From assembly GCA_052324925.1 (NCBI GenBank), contig JBQPRE010000002.1: a DNA stretch of 64,000 nucleotides; one strand, 5' to 3'. Shown in pieces: positions 49,700 to 56,801 of this stretch (positions within the stretch are counted from its first letter, which is position 1; the number at the start of each line of letters is the position of its first letter). The DNA is from Flavimobilis sp052324925 (GTDB lineage Bacteria > Actinomycetota > Actinomycetes > Actinomycetales > Cellulomonadaceae). Under the pieces are notes generated by a model, which searched no databases, had not been told where the DNA came from, and saw only the letters and a list, made by a program, of their open reading frames with translations. The position numbers and the translations under genes are program-made.

Positions 49700-51400
49700 G
49701 TGACCGAGAATCGTCGTCCACGCACCGTCATCATCGGCGGCGTCGCCGCCGGAATGTCGGCCGCAACCCGTCTGCGCCGCCTCGACGAGTTCCGCCAGAT
49801 CATCGTCCTGGAGCGCGGTGAGCACGTCTCGTTCGCGAACTGCGGCCTGCCCTACCATGTCGGCGGCGTCATCGAGGAGCGCTCGGCGCTCCTCCTGCAG
49901 ACGCCCGAGGCGCTGCGCGTGCGCTTCGACCTCGACGTCCGCACCGGCCACGACGTGCGGTCGATCGACCGCGACGCCCGCACCGTCACCGTCCGGACCG
50001 CAGCCGGCGAGGAGTCGATCGCGTACGACGACCTCGTCATCGCGACGGGCGCCGCCCCGGTGCGCCCGAGCATTCCGGGCGCCGAACGCGCCCACGTGCT
50101 GCGCGACATCGCCGACGTCGATCGCATCGTCGCCGCGCTCAGCGCGGCCAGCGCGGACGCCGTGCTCGGCGCGGGCGGCCCGACGCAGGTCGCGGCGGCA
50201 CCGCGGACCGCCGCGATCGTCGGCGCTGGCTTCATCGGGCTCGAGCTGGCCGAGAACCTCGCTCACCGCGGTCTCGACGTCACGCTCGTCGATCTCGCCG
50301 ACCAGGTGCTCCCACCGCTCGACCCCGAGATGGCGCGACTCGTCCAGGATCGGCTCGACACCCACGGCGTCACGGTCCGCACCGGAACTGGGGCCACCGC
50401 GGTCGAGGGCGACGACCTCATCCTCGCCGATGGCTCGCGTGTCCCCGCGGGCCTGCTCGTCATGGCCGTCGGGGTCGTCCCCGAGTCCCGACTCGCGCGC
50501 GAGGCTGGCCTCGAGACAGGGGCGCGCGGCGCGATCCTCGTCGACCACGCCCAGCGCACGCAGGATCCTCACGTGTACGCGGTCGGTGACGTCGCGCTCA
50601 AGCGTGACCTCGTCGACGACGCGGACGCGTTCGTGCCGCTCGCACAGACAGCCAACCGGCACGGGCGACTCGTGGCCGACGCGATCGTCGGACGCGAGGT
50701 GCATGCGCTGCCGGTCCTGGGAACTGCGATCGTCGGAGTCTTCGGGCTCACCGCGGCGGCCACCGGGTGGTCGGAGAAGCGGGCTCGCGCCGCGGGCCGC
50801 GACGTGCGCGTCGTCCACACCCACCCATCTGACCACGCGGGCTACTACCCGGGAGCGCGGCGCATGGCGCTCAAGCTCGTTATCGACGCCGCGACGGACG
50901 CGATCCTCGGCGCGCAGGGCGTCGGCGAATCAGGGGTCGACAAGCGCATCGATGTCATCGCGACCGCGATGCGCGGTGGCCTCACCGCGTCTGACCTGGC
51001 CGATCTCGAGCTCGCGTACGCTCCGCAGTTCGGCTCAGCCAAGGACCCCGTGACGATGCTCGGCATGATCGCCGACAACCTCGCGTCCGGAACGACCCGC
51101 ACCCTCCAGTGGCATGAGCTCGCGGACGCACGTGCGGCCGGCGCCGTGCTCGTCGACGTGCGCACGGCCTCCGAGAATGCCGGCGGCGCGATCCCTGGCG
51201 CGCGCAACATCCCCGTCGACGAGCTTCGCGACCGTCACCACGAGCTCGAGGGCCACTCGATCGTCGTCCACTGCGCCGTTGGTCAACGTGGCCACACCGC
51301 AGCGCGCATCCTCTCCCAGCTTGGCTACGACGTCGCCAACCTCGACGGCGGGTACCAGACGTGGGTGACCGCCTCGCGAACAGTTCCCGCGACCGTCTGA
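49700..51400 (+). CDS. CoA-disulfide reductase-like flavoenzyme fused to a rhodanese domain
   Basis: A 566-residue FAD/NAD(P) oxidoreductase of the CoADR-Rhd type, which reduces CoA persulfide/polysulfide or CoA disulfide. Order: FAD domain (VIIGGVAAGMSAATRLRRLD), active-site Cys in FANCGLPYHVGG (about residue 47), NAD domain (AIVGAGFIGLELAENLAHRG), VYAVGDVAL, dimerisation domain, then a C-terminal rhodanese domain whose catalytic Cys is in VVHCAVGQRGHTA (about residue 525). GTG start. In the operon controlled by the CstR-like repressor; it would detoxify excess reactive sulfur. Confidence 0.92.
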   Translation: MTENRRPRTVIIGGVAAGMSAATRLRRLDEFRQIIVLERGEHVSFANCGLPYHVGGVIEERSALLLQTPEALRVRFDLDVRTGHDVRSIDRDARTVTVRTAAGEESIAYDDLVIATGAAPVRPSIPGAERAHVLRDIADVDRIVAALSAASADAVLGAGGPTQVAAAPRTAAIVGAGFIGLELAENLAHRGLDVTLVDLADQVLPPLDPEMARLVQDRLDTHGVTVRTGTGATAVEGDDLILADGSRVPAGLLVMAVGVVPESRLAREAGLETGARGAILVDHAQRTQDPHVYAVGDVALKRDLVDDADAFVPLAQTANRHGRLVADAIVGREVHALPVLGTAIVGVFGLTAAATGWSEKRARAAGRDVRVVHTHPSDHAGYYPGARRMALKLVIDAATDAILGAQGVGESGVDKRIDVIATAMRGGLTASDLADLELAYAPQFGSAKDPVTMLGMIADNLASGTTRTLQWHELADARAAGAVLVDVRTASENAGGAIPGARNIPVDELRDRHHELEGHSIVVHCAVGQRGHTAARILSQLGYDVANLDGGYQTWVTASRTVPATV

Positions 51401-51408
51401 CCGTCCGG

Positions 51409-51471
51409 GCCCACCGCGCTCCCTGGGTGCCCCACGGCGTCATCCGTGACGAGCACCGGGGCGCGGTGGGC
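51409..51471 (+). terminator. Possible terminator after the CoADR-rhodanese gene
   Basis: GCCCACCGCGC (51409-51419) pairs perfectly with 51461-51471 across a 41-nt loop that holds a smaller CACGG/CCGTG stem. It lies between converging genes, so it may serve both. Confidence 0.45.
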
Positions 51472-51511
51472 TCCGCACCGGCGTCGCCGGCCCGGTGCCA
51501 GGTGGTCCTGC

Positions 51512-52129
51512 TCAGGGCCAGATGCCTGAGCTGCCGCGCCGGTGAGACCCGAGGAGGTGGGTGTCGACGATACCGATCGCTTCCATGAGCGCGAACGCGG
51601 TCGTCGGGCCGACGAACGAGAACCCGCGTCGTTTGAGCTCCTTGGCGAGCGCGCGTGACTCGGGGGAGGTCGAGGGGATGTCGGCGAGGGTGCGCGGCGC
51701 GAGGTTGACCTCGGGCTTGAACGACCAGACGAGCTCGGCAAGACCGGCGTCCGAGCGCAGCTCGAGCGTCGCCCGTGCGTTCTGGATCGTGGCAAGGATC
51801 TTGGCGCGGTTGCGGATGATGCGCGCGTCCTCGAGCAGGCGCGCGACGTCGGCGTCGCCGAAGTGCGCGATGGCCTCGGGGTCGAACCCCACGAAGACCT
51901 CGCGGAACGCGGGACGCTTGCGCAGGACCGTGGCCCACGAGAGCCCCGACTGGAAGGCCTCGAGGCTCAGTCGTTCGAGGACGCCGTGCTCGTCGCGCAC
52001 GGGCATGCCCCACTCGGTGTCGTAGTACTCGCGCAGCAGCGCGTCGGATGCCGCCCACCGCGGTCGGCGGAGGCCGTCGTCGCCGATGACGAGATCGGTG
52101 GGCCGGACGCTCGGGGAGGGGGTCGTCAC
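51512..52129 (-). CDS. tag: DNA-3-methyladenine glycosylase I family protein, zinc-site residues altered
   Basis: Removes 3-methyladenine from DNA in base-excision repair. 205 residues, with LEAFQSGLSWATVLRKRPAF (catalytic Glu), DARIIRNRAKI, VWSFKPE and KRRGFSFVGPTTAFALMEAIG as in Escherichia coli Tag. Of the four zinc-snap ligands (Cys4, His17, His175, Cys179) only the third appears kept; the others align with non-ligands (YYDTEWG for HDNEWG, LLGS for VVGC). GTG start overlaps the ogt stop, so the two alkylation-repair genes are coupled. Confidence 0.88.
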   Translation of the reverse strand: MTTPSPSVRPTDLVIGDDGLRRPRWAASDALLREYYDTEWGMPVRDEHGVLERLSLEAFQSGLSWATVLRKRPAFREVFVGFDPEAIAHFGDADVARLLEDARIIRNRAKILATIQNARATLELRSDAGLAELVWSFKPEVNLAPRTLADIPSTSPESRALAKELKRRGFSFVGPTTAFALMEAIGIVDTHLLGSHRRGSSGIWP

Positions 52130-52638
52130 GCGAGGGCTCCCTCGAGAGTGAGCAGGAGGGTCTTGGCCTCGAGCCCGCCGATGTACCCGCCAAGGGCGCC
52201 GTCGGAGCGCAGCACGCGGTGGCACGGCACGACGACGGGGAGGGGGTTGGTCGCGCACGCGCTCCCCACCGCGCGCACCGCGCGTGGGTTCTCGAGAGCC
52301 GCCGCGACCTGCGTGTAGGACTCGGTGCGCCCGAAGGGGACGGCGGACAGATGGGTGAGGACGGCGAGCCGGAAGCCTGCCGAGAGACGACGGTCGAGCG
52401 GGATGTCGAAGCGTGTGCGGCGCCCGTCGAAGTACTCGTCGACCTCGCGTGCCGCCTCGTCGAGGCGGGAGGGCGCCTCGACGAGGCGCGCGGAGACGCG
52501 CCGGCGCAGGTCGCTGAGCACGGCCTCGTGGTCCTCGGCAGCGAACGCCACCCGGACGAGGCCGACGGGGGTTGCTGCGAGGAGCAGGTCGCCGACCGGG
52601 CTTGCGACGGTCCTCACGGCGATCTCGGTCGTGGTCAT
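52126..52638 (-). CDS. ogt: Methylated-DNA--protein-cysteine methyltransferase
   Basis: Suicide repair protein that moves the methyl group from O6-methylguanine to its own cysteine. 170 residues: N-terminal domain (SPVGDLLLAATPVGLVRVAF), helix-turn-helix VPFGRTESYTQVAAALENPR, RAVGSACATNPLPVVVPCHR with the acceptor Cys in PCHR, and GGYIGGLEAKTLLLTLE. An AGGAGG site precedes ATG 52638. A TAGCGT hexamer at about 52674 may be its -10. Forms an operon with tag. Confidence 0.94.
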   Translation of the reverse strand: MTTTEIAVRTVASPVGDLLLAATPVGLVRVAFAAEDHEAVLSDLRRRVSARLVEAPSRLDEAAREVDEYFDGRRTRFDIPLDRRLSAGFRLAVLTHLSAVPFGRTESYTQVAAALENPRAVRAVGSACATNPLPVVVPCHRVLRSDGALGGYIGGLEAKTLLLTLEGALA

Positions 52639-52682
52639 GCGTCCTCCTGCGGGCGGTCGTCGGGGTGGTGCCGACGCTACGC

Positions 52683-52721
52683 CACGACGCCCCCGTCGCG
52701 GAGTGCGACGGGGGCGTCGTG
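52683..52721. terminator. Strong terminator hairpin between the reductase and ogt genes
   Basis: A perfect 17-bp stem (52683-52699 with 52705-52721; CACGACGCCCCCGTCGC) and 5-nt loop, downstream of the reductase gene on the minus strand. No T-tract. Confidence 0.75.
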
Positions 52722-52786
52722 TGGACGGCCAGGGGATGCCGTCCACCTGTGGGCAGGACGAGGGGCGCTGCCCGCAGGAGAGGGGG

Positions 52787-53359
52787 TCAGCGGCTGAGGT
52801 TGAAGCCGCCCGTCCACGAGATCTTCTCGCCGGCCGCGAGCGTGAGCTGGAGGAAGCCGATCGCCTCGAGCTCGTGAGCGCGCGAGAGGGCACCCGCGTC
52901 GACGCCGGCGAGCCCGCCTGCCTCGACGGCGGCGAGGAGCGTGGCCTTCGCGTCGGCGTCGTCGCCCGCGACGAGCACGGTCGTCGTCGCAGCGCCCACG
53001 GTGCCCGAGGAGAGCGTTCCGGCGAAGTTCGTGTTGAACGCCTTGAGGACCCGCGCGCCCGGAAGCTGTGCGGCCAGCTCGGCTGCTGCGGAGGAGCCCG
53101 CCGGCACGACGAGCGAGTCGAACGTCGAGAAGTCGAGGGGGTTGGTGATGTCGACGACGATCTTGCCGTCGAGCTGTGCGCCGAAGCGTGCGACGACATC
53201 CGCGAGGGCGGGGTACGGGACCGCCAGGACGACGACGTCGCCCGTGAGCGTGGGGGTCTCGGCGTGGGGGACGGACTGGACGGAGGCGCCGCCTGCGGCG
53301 AGCACGCCACCGATCGCCTGTGCCATGGATCCGGTGCCGATGATGGTGAACGTGGTCAT
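52787..53359 (-). CDS. NADP oxidoreductase, F420-dependent-type Rossmann protein
   Basis: A 190-residue single-domain NAD(P)-binding protein of the NADP-oxidoreductase coenzyme-F420-dependent family: FTIIGTGSMAQAIGGVLAAG for dinucleotide binding, DVVVLAVPYPAL, GKIVVDITNPLDF, and RVLKAFNTNFAGTL typical of the family. Many such proteins in actinobacteria are general reductases, so F420 use is uncertain. GAGGAGG precedes the ATG. It is divergent from a MarR regulator, with direct repeats between, suggesting MarR control. Confidence 0.85.
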   Translation of the reverse strand: MTTFTIIGTGSMAQAIGGVLAAGGASVQSVPHAETPTLTGDVVVLAVPYPALADVVARFGAQLDGKIVVDITNPLDFSTFDSLVVPAGSSAAAELAAQLPGARVLKAFNTNFAGTLSSGTVGAATTTVLVAGDDADAKATLLAAVEAGGLAGVDAGALSRAHELEAIGFLQLTLAAGEKISWTGGFNLSR

Positions 53360-53397
53360 GAGGTCCTCCTCGAACGCGGCGGAACCGCCGTCTTTGG

Positions 53398-53443
53398 TTT
53401 AAGCAACAACCAACACGCTACCCCGTAATGATTTAAGCGTCAA
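53398..53443. promoter_or_regulatory. Direct-repeat operators between the reductase and MarR genes
   Basis: TTTAAGCAACAA (53398-53409) and TTTAAGCGTCAA (53432-53443) are AT-rich direct repeats 34 bp apart in the 106-nt divergent promoter. The second lies just before the marR -10. They are plausible MarR sites. Confidence 0.55.
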
Positions 53444-53452
53444 CCTATGCGG

Positions 53453-53458
53453 TAGGCT
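53453..53458 (+). promoter_or_regulatory. -10 element of the MarR gene (leaderless)
   Basis: TAGGCT lies 7 nt before the ATG at 53466. Confidence 0.55.
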
Positions 53459-53465
53459 GTCTGTC

Positions 53466-53972
53466 ATGTCGACCGCCGAACCCACCCCCGACCAGGCCGT
53501 CTGGCTCCGCGACGACGAGCTGCGCGCCTGGGTGCGCTTCATCGCCGTCGTCCAGCTGCTCCCCGGCGTCCTCGACACGCAGATGCAGCGGGAATCGGGA
53601 CTCAGCCACTTCGAGTACTACACGCTCGCGATCCTCTCCGAGGCGCCCGGGCGCACCCTGCGTATGACCGGCCTCGCCGCGCGCACGAACTCCACGCTCC
53701 CACGGCTCTCGCACGTCGTCACCCGGCTCGAGAAGCGCGGCCTCGTCGTCCGTGCTGAGTGCGCCGAGGACCGCCGCGCCATGAACGCGACGCTCACCGA
53801 CGCCGGGTGGAGCACCGTGGTCGCCGCCGCGCCCGGGCACGCGGCCCAGGTCCGCGACGCCGTCTTCGCGGGGCTCACGCCGAAGGACGTCGCCGATCTC
53901 CACCGGATCAGCGACACGATCCTCGAGCGCATCGACCCCGACGGCAGGCGATCCCTGCCCTACGAGGGCTAG
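53466..53972 (+). CDS. MarR family transcriptional regulator
   Basis: A 168-residue winged-helix repressor: dimerisation helix, SHFEYYTLAILSEAPGRTLR, recognition helix region TNSTLPRLSHVVTRLEKRGL and wing RAECAEDRRAMNATLTDAG (the conserved DRR). Single Cys in the wing (RAECAED) could sense oxidants, as in some OhrR/MarR proteins, but this is inference. Divergent from the NADP-oxidoreductase gene, the likely target. A 7-bp hairpin follows the gene. Confidence 0.92.
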   Translation: MSTAEPTPDQAVWLRDDELRAWVRFIAVVQLLPGVLDTQMQRESGLSHFEYYTLAILSEAPGRTLRMTGLAARTNSTLPRLSHVVTRLEKRGLVVRAECAEDRRAMNATLTDAGWSTVVAAAPGHAAQVRDAVFAGLTPKDVADLHRISDTILERIDPDGRRSLPYEG

Positions 53973-53974
53973 CC

Positions 53975-53993
53975 CCCCGCCCCGTCGGCGGGG
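53975..53993 (+). terminator. Short GC hairpin after the MarR gene
   Basis: CCCCGCC and GGCGGGG form a 7-bp stem with a 5-nt loop 3 nt after the stop codon. The following 143 nt before the CYTH gene hold a possible -10 (TACGTT at 54078-54083) and nothing else clear. Confidence 0.5.
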
Positions 53994-54136
53994 TGGTCGA
54001 TCGACGCGCACGTGTGCCGATCCGCTGTTGAACGACCTGTTGGGCGCGAGATCCCGCCATTCCAGGCCGGACGGTGCTACGTTCGGGCCGACGGCACGAC
54101 GCCGTCGCACCCCAGCCCCGACCTCAGGACCCTGTG

Positions 54137-54781
54137 ATGACGACCGAGACCGGCTACGGCGACTTCGAGTTCGAGCGGCGCTTCTTCGTGCGCAGCCTGC
54201 CCGACGAGGTCCGCAACGACCCCACGCCCACACTCATCGTGCAGTCCTACTTCCTCGCCGTCGACGGCTACGCCATGCGACTGAGGGTCCAGGCCGACGG
54301 CATCCTCCTCGACCCCGCCGCCAACCTCGACGCGGTCGATATTCTTGACGCGCACGCCGACCGGTTCGACTTCTGCGCCCTCACCGTCAAGGGCCCCGAG
54401 GCCGGCGGCACCCGCTACGAGGCCGAGCGCGAGATCGACGTCCACGTCGGGGTCGAGATGATGCGTCGCGGCGGCGCGCGCATCATCAAGAACCGCTACT
54501 CCGCCTGGCTCGGGACCGACGGCTGGGTCGTCGACGTCTTCGCGGGCCGCAACCGCGGCCTCATCATCGCCGAGTGCGAGCGCGGCGCCCCCGTCACCGA
54601 CCTCACGATCCCCGCATTCTGCGTCACCGAGGTGACGGGAGACCGCCGCTTCGCCAACGAGTCGCTCGCGCACTCGCCCTTCCCCACGTGGCAGCACACC
54701 TTCGCGACCGAGCTCGCGGTCGAGGGGCCGCGCTTCGCGGCAGGGTTCGGCACGAACACGCTGGCGAGCCCGCTCGCGTGA
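54137..54781 (+). CDS. CYTH-like domain protein at the head of the eCIS locus
   Basis: A 214-residue CYTH/triphosphate-tunnel-type protein: FEFERRFFVRSLP near the N-terminus (the ExExK/R signature), LIVQSYFLAVDGYAMRLRVQ, ALTVKGPEAGGTRYEAEREI, IIKNRYSAWLGTDGWVVDVF and IIAECERG. These match the tunnel strands that bind triphosphate and metals. Enzymes of the family hydrolyse polyphosphate or thiamine triphosphate or make cAMP. ATG 54137 (or GTG 54134) starts it; its stop overlaps the AAA+ gene. Its role with the injection system is unknown. Confidence 0.8.
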   Translation: MTTETGYGDFEFERRFFVRSLPDEVRNDPTPTLIVQSYFLAVDGYAMRLRVQADGILLDPAANLDAVDILDAHADRFDFCALTVKGPEAGGTRYEAEREIDVHVGVEMMRRGGARIIKNRYSAWLGTDGWVVDVFAGRNRGLIIAECERGAPVTDLTIPAFCVTEVTGDRRFANESLAHSPFPTWQHTFATELAVEGPRFAAGFGTNTLASPLA

Positions 54782-56700
54782 GCGCCGTCTCCGCGGCGCC
54801 TGCCCGGACGACGCCGCTGCGCGAGGTTCTCGCGCGGCTCGACGCCGCCGTCGCACGCCGCAGCGAGGTGGGGTGGGACCACGCTGCGACCGCACGCACG
54901 CTGTGCGACGTCATCCGCGCAGACCTCGCCGGCTCCGCTCTCGTCCGCACGGCCGAGACCCGCCTCAACGCCCTTGCCCGGCGCACCGGCCTCGACGACG
55001 GCGCGGCCCGGATCCTCGCCGCCGCGCTCCTGCCCGAGCTCCACCCTCTCGCCCTGCACCTCACGGGTCTGCTCGCGGGCGACGGCGAACCCGCCCGGCC
55101 GACGACAGCGTCGGCCCTCGAGCTCGCGGGCCTGCCCGCGACCGACCCCGCAGCGCTGCGCCACCTCGCGGCCACCGCGCCCCTGCGCGCCACGGGTCTC
55201 CTCAGCACCCCCGGCGACCTGCCACTTCTTGCGCGCCGTGCCGTCGTCCCCGAGCGCGTCGCCGACCACATGCGCGGTGACGACGCGCCCGCCGCCCTCG
55301 TGGCCGACCTCATCGAAGCGCCGGTCGCGGTCGCGGTCACCGGAACAGGCGAGGTCATGGCAGCGCTTGAACGTGACGATCCGCTCGTGTGGATCGAGTC
55401 GGGACCCGGCGCGACCGGCGCAGCCCTCGCGGCCGCGGCCTGCACAGCCCTCGGAATCGGCTGCCTCGTCGCCGACCTCGCGCACGCCGACCACCACCTC
55501 CGCCCGGGATCGCTCGCGGGAACCGCGGACATCGTCGACGCACTCCTTCTCGAGGCGCTTCTCGACGGACACGCGCTCATCCTCGCGGGCGCAGACGCGG
55601 CCTCCGCGTGCATGCCCGCGCTGTTCGCCTCACCCGTGCCCGTCCTCGCGGTCGGAGCCCGGCGCTGGGACGCACGCTGGGCCACGTGGCTTCCCGTGAC
55701 GCTCGAGGCTCCGGTCCTCACGACGCCCGAGCGCACCGTGCTGTGGCGCCGCCACCTCGATGGCCTCGAGCCCGGCCCGACCGTCGCAACGCTCAGGCTC
55801 GCGCCGCGCGATGTCGCGCGCGCGGCGGAACGCGCGCGAGTCGACGCGGGCGAGCACGACCCCGACGACGCGACGCTCATCGCCGCCGTGCGCAGGCTTG
55901 GGCGCGGAACCACGCGGCGCGGAGCAGGGGCGACCCTTGACGACCTCGTCCTGCCGTCCCATGCCCGGGCCGAGATCGAACGGCTCGTCGCCTGGGGTCG
56001 GCACCGCGACGACGTCGCCGCGCTCGGCGACCTCCACGGCAAGGGCGGCAAGGGAACGGGCGTCGCCGCGCTCTTCTCAGGCAGTCCCGGAACGGGCAAG
56101 ACCCTCGCCGCGCACGTCGTCGCCGACTCGCTCGGCATGGAGCTCTTCCAGATCGATCTCTCGGCAGTCGTCGACAAGTACGTGGGCGAGACCGAGAAGA
56201 ACCTCGAGAAGATCTTCGCCGAGGCCGAGCAGCTCAACTGCGTGCTCTTCGTCGACGAGGCCGACGCGCTCTTCGGCAAGCGCTCGGCGGTGGGCGACTC
56301 GCGTGACAGGTATGCGAACCAAGAGGTCGCCTACCTTCTGCAGCGCATGGAGACGTTCGACGGCATCACGGTGCTCGCGACCAACCTGCGCGGCAACCTC
56401 GACCCAGCGTTCGCGCGTCGCCTGCAGTTCATGGTGCACTTCCCGGATCCCGACGAGGCGACCCGCGCCCGGCTGTGGCAGCACCACCTCGCGCAGCTGC
56501 CCGCAACAGATGCCGCCGACCCGATCGACGTCGCCGTGCTCGCCGCCCGTCTCGAGGTCGCCGGCGGAGATATACGCAACGTCGTGCTCGCCGCGACGCA
56601 CGACGCGGTCGCCGCAGGCGAGACCGTGGGCATGCGTCACCTCGCCACAGCAGCAAGCCGCGAGCTGGCCAAGCTCGGCCGCCGCAGCCCGGCGTTCTGA
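54778..56700 (+). CDS. AAA+ ATPase of the contractile injection system locus
   Basis: A 640-residue protein with an N-terminal ~400-residue region of helical, poorly conserved sequence (probably degenerate ATPase-like, with LVWIESGPGATGAALAAAA) and a C-terminal AAA+ domain: Walker A SGSPGTGKT (about residue 435), DKYVGETEKNLEKIF, Walker B NCVLFVDEADALFGKR, sensor ATNLRGNLDPAFARRLQF. Layout matches the Afp15/PVC15-type ATPases, required for assembly or effector loading in eCIS. GTG start overlaps the CYTH stop (GTGA). Confidence 0.9.
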   Translation: MSAVSAAPARTTPLREVLARLDAAVARRSEVGWDHAATARTLCDVIRADLAGSALVRTAETRLNALARRTGLDDGAARILAAALLPELHPLALHLTGLLAGDGEPARPTTASALELAGLPATDPAALRHLAATAPLRATGLLSTPGDLPLLARRAVVPERVADHMRGDDAPAALVADLIEAPVAVAVTGTGEVMAALERDDPLVWIESGPGATGAALAAAACTALGIGCLVADLAHADHHLRPGSLAGTADIVDALLLEALLDGHALILAGADAASACMPALFASPVPVLAVGARRWDARWATWLPVTLEAPVLTTPERTVLWRRHLDGLEPGPTVATLRLAPRDVARAAERARVDAGEHDPDDATLIAAVRRLGRGTTRRGAGATLDDLVLPSHARAEIERLVAWGRHRDDVAALGDLHGKGGKGTGVAALFSGSPGTGKTLAAHVVADSLGMELFQIDLSAVVDKYVGETEKNLEKIFAEAEQLNCVLFVDEADALFGKRSAVGDSRDRYANQEVAYLLQRMETFDGITVLATNLRGNLDPAFARRLQFMVHFPDPDEATRARLWQHHLAQLPATDAADPIDVAVLAARLEVAGGDIRNVVLAATHDAVAAGETVGMRHLATAASRELAKLGRRSPAF

Positions 56701-56719
56701 GTGCGCACCGCGCGATTTG

Positions 56720-56732
56720 GGTAGCGACTACC
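56720..56732. promoter_or_regulatory. eCIS-linked palindrome, copy 1
   Basis: GGTAGCGACTACC, 70 nt before the DUF4157 gene. A near-identical copy lies at 61152-61164, before the DUF4255 gene. Confidence 0.6.
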
Positions 56733-56801
56733 GACGACCGGGCCGCTGGCCGCGCGGGACGATGGTCCCGACCACAGCGCGCCGTGCCCCGGGGAGGGAC
56801 C

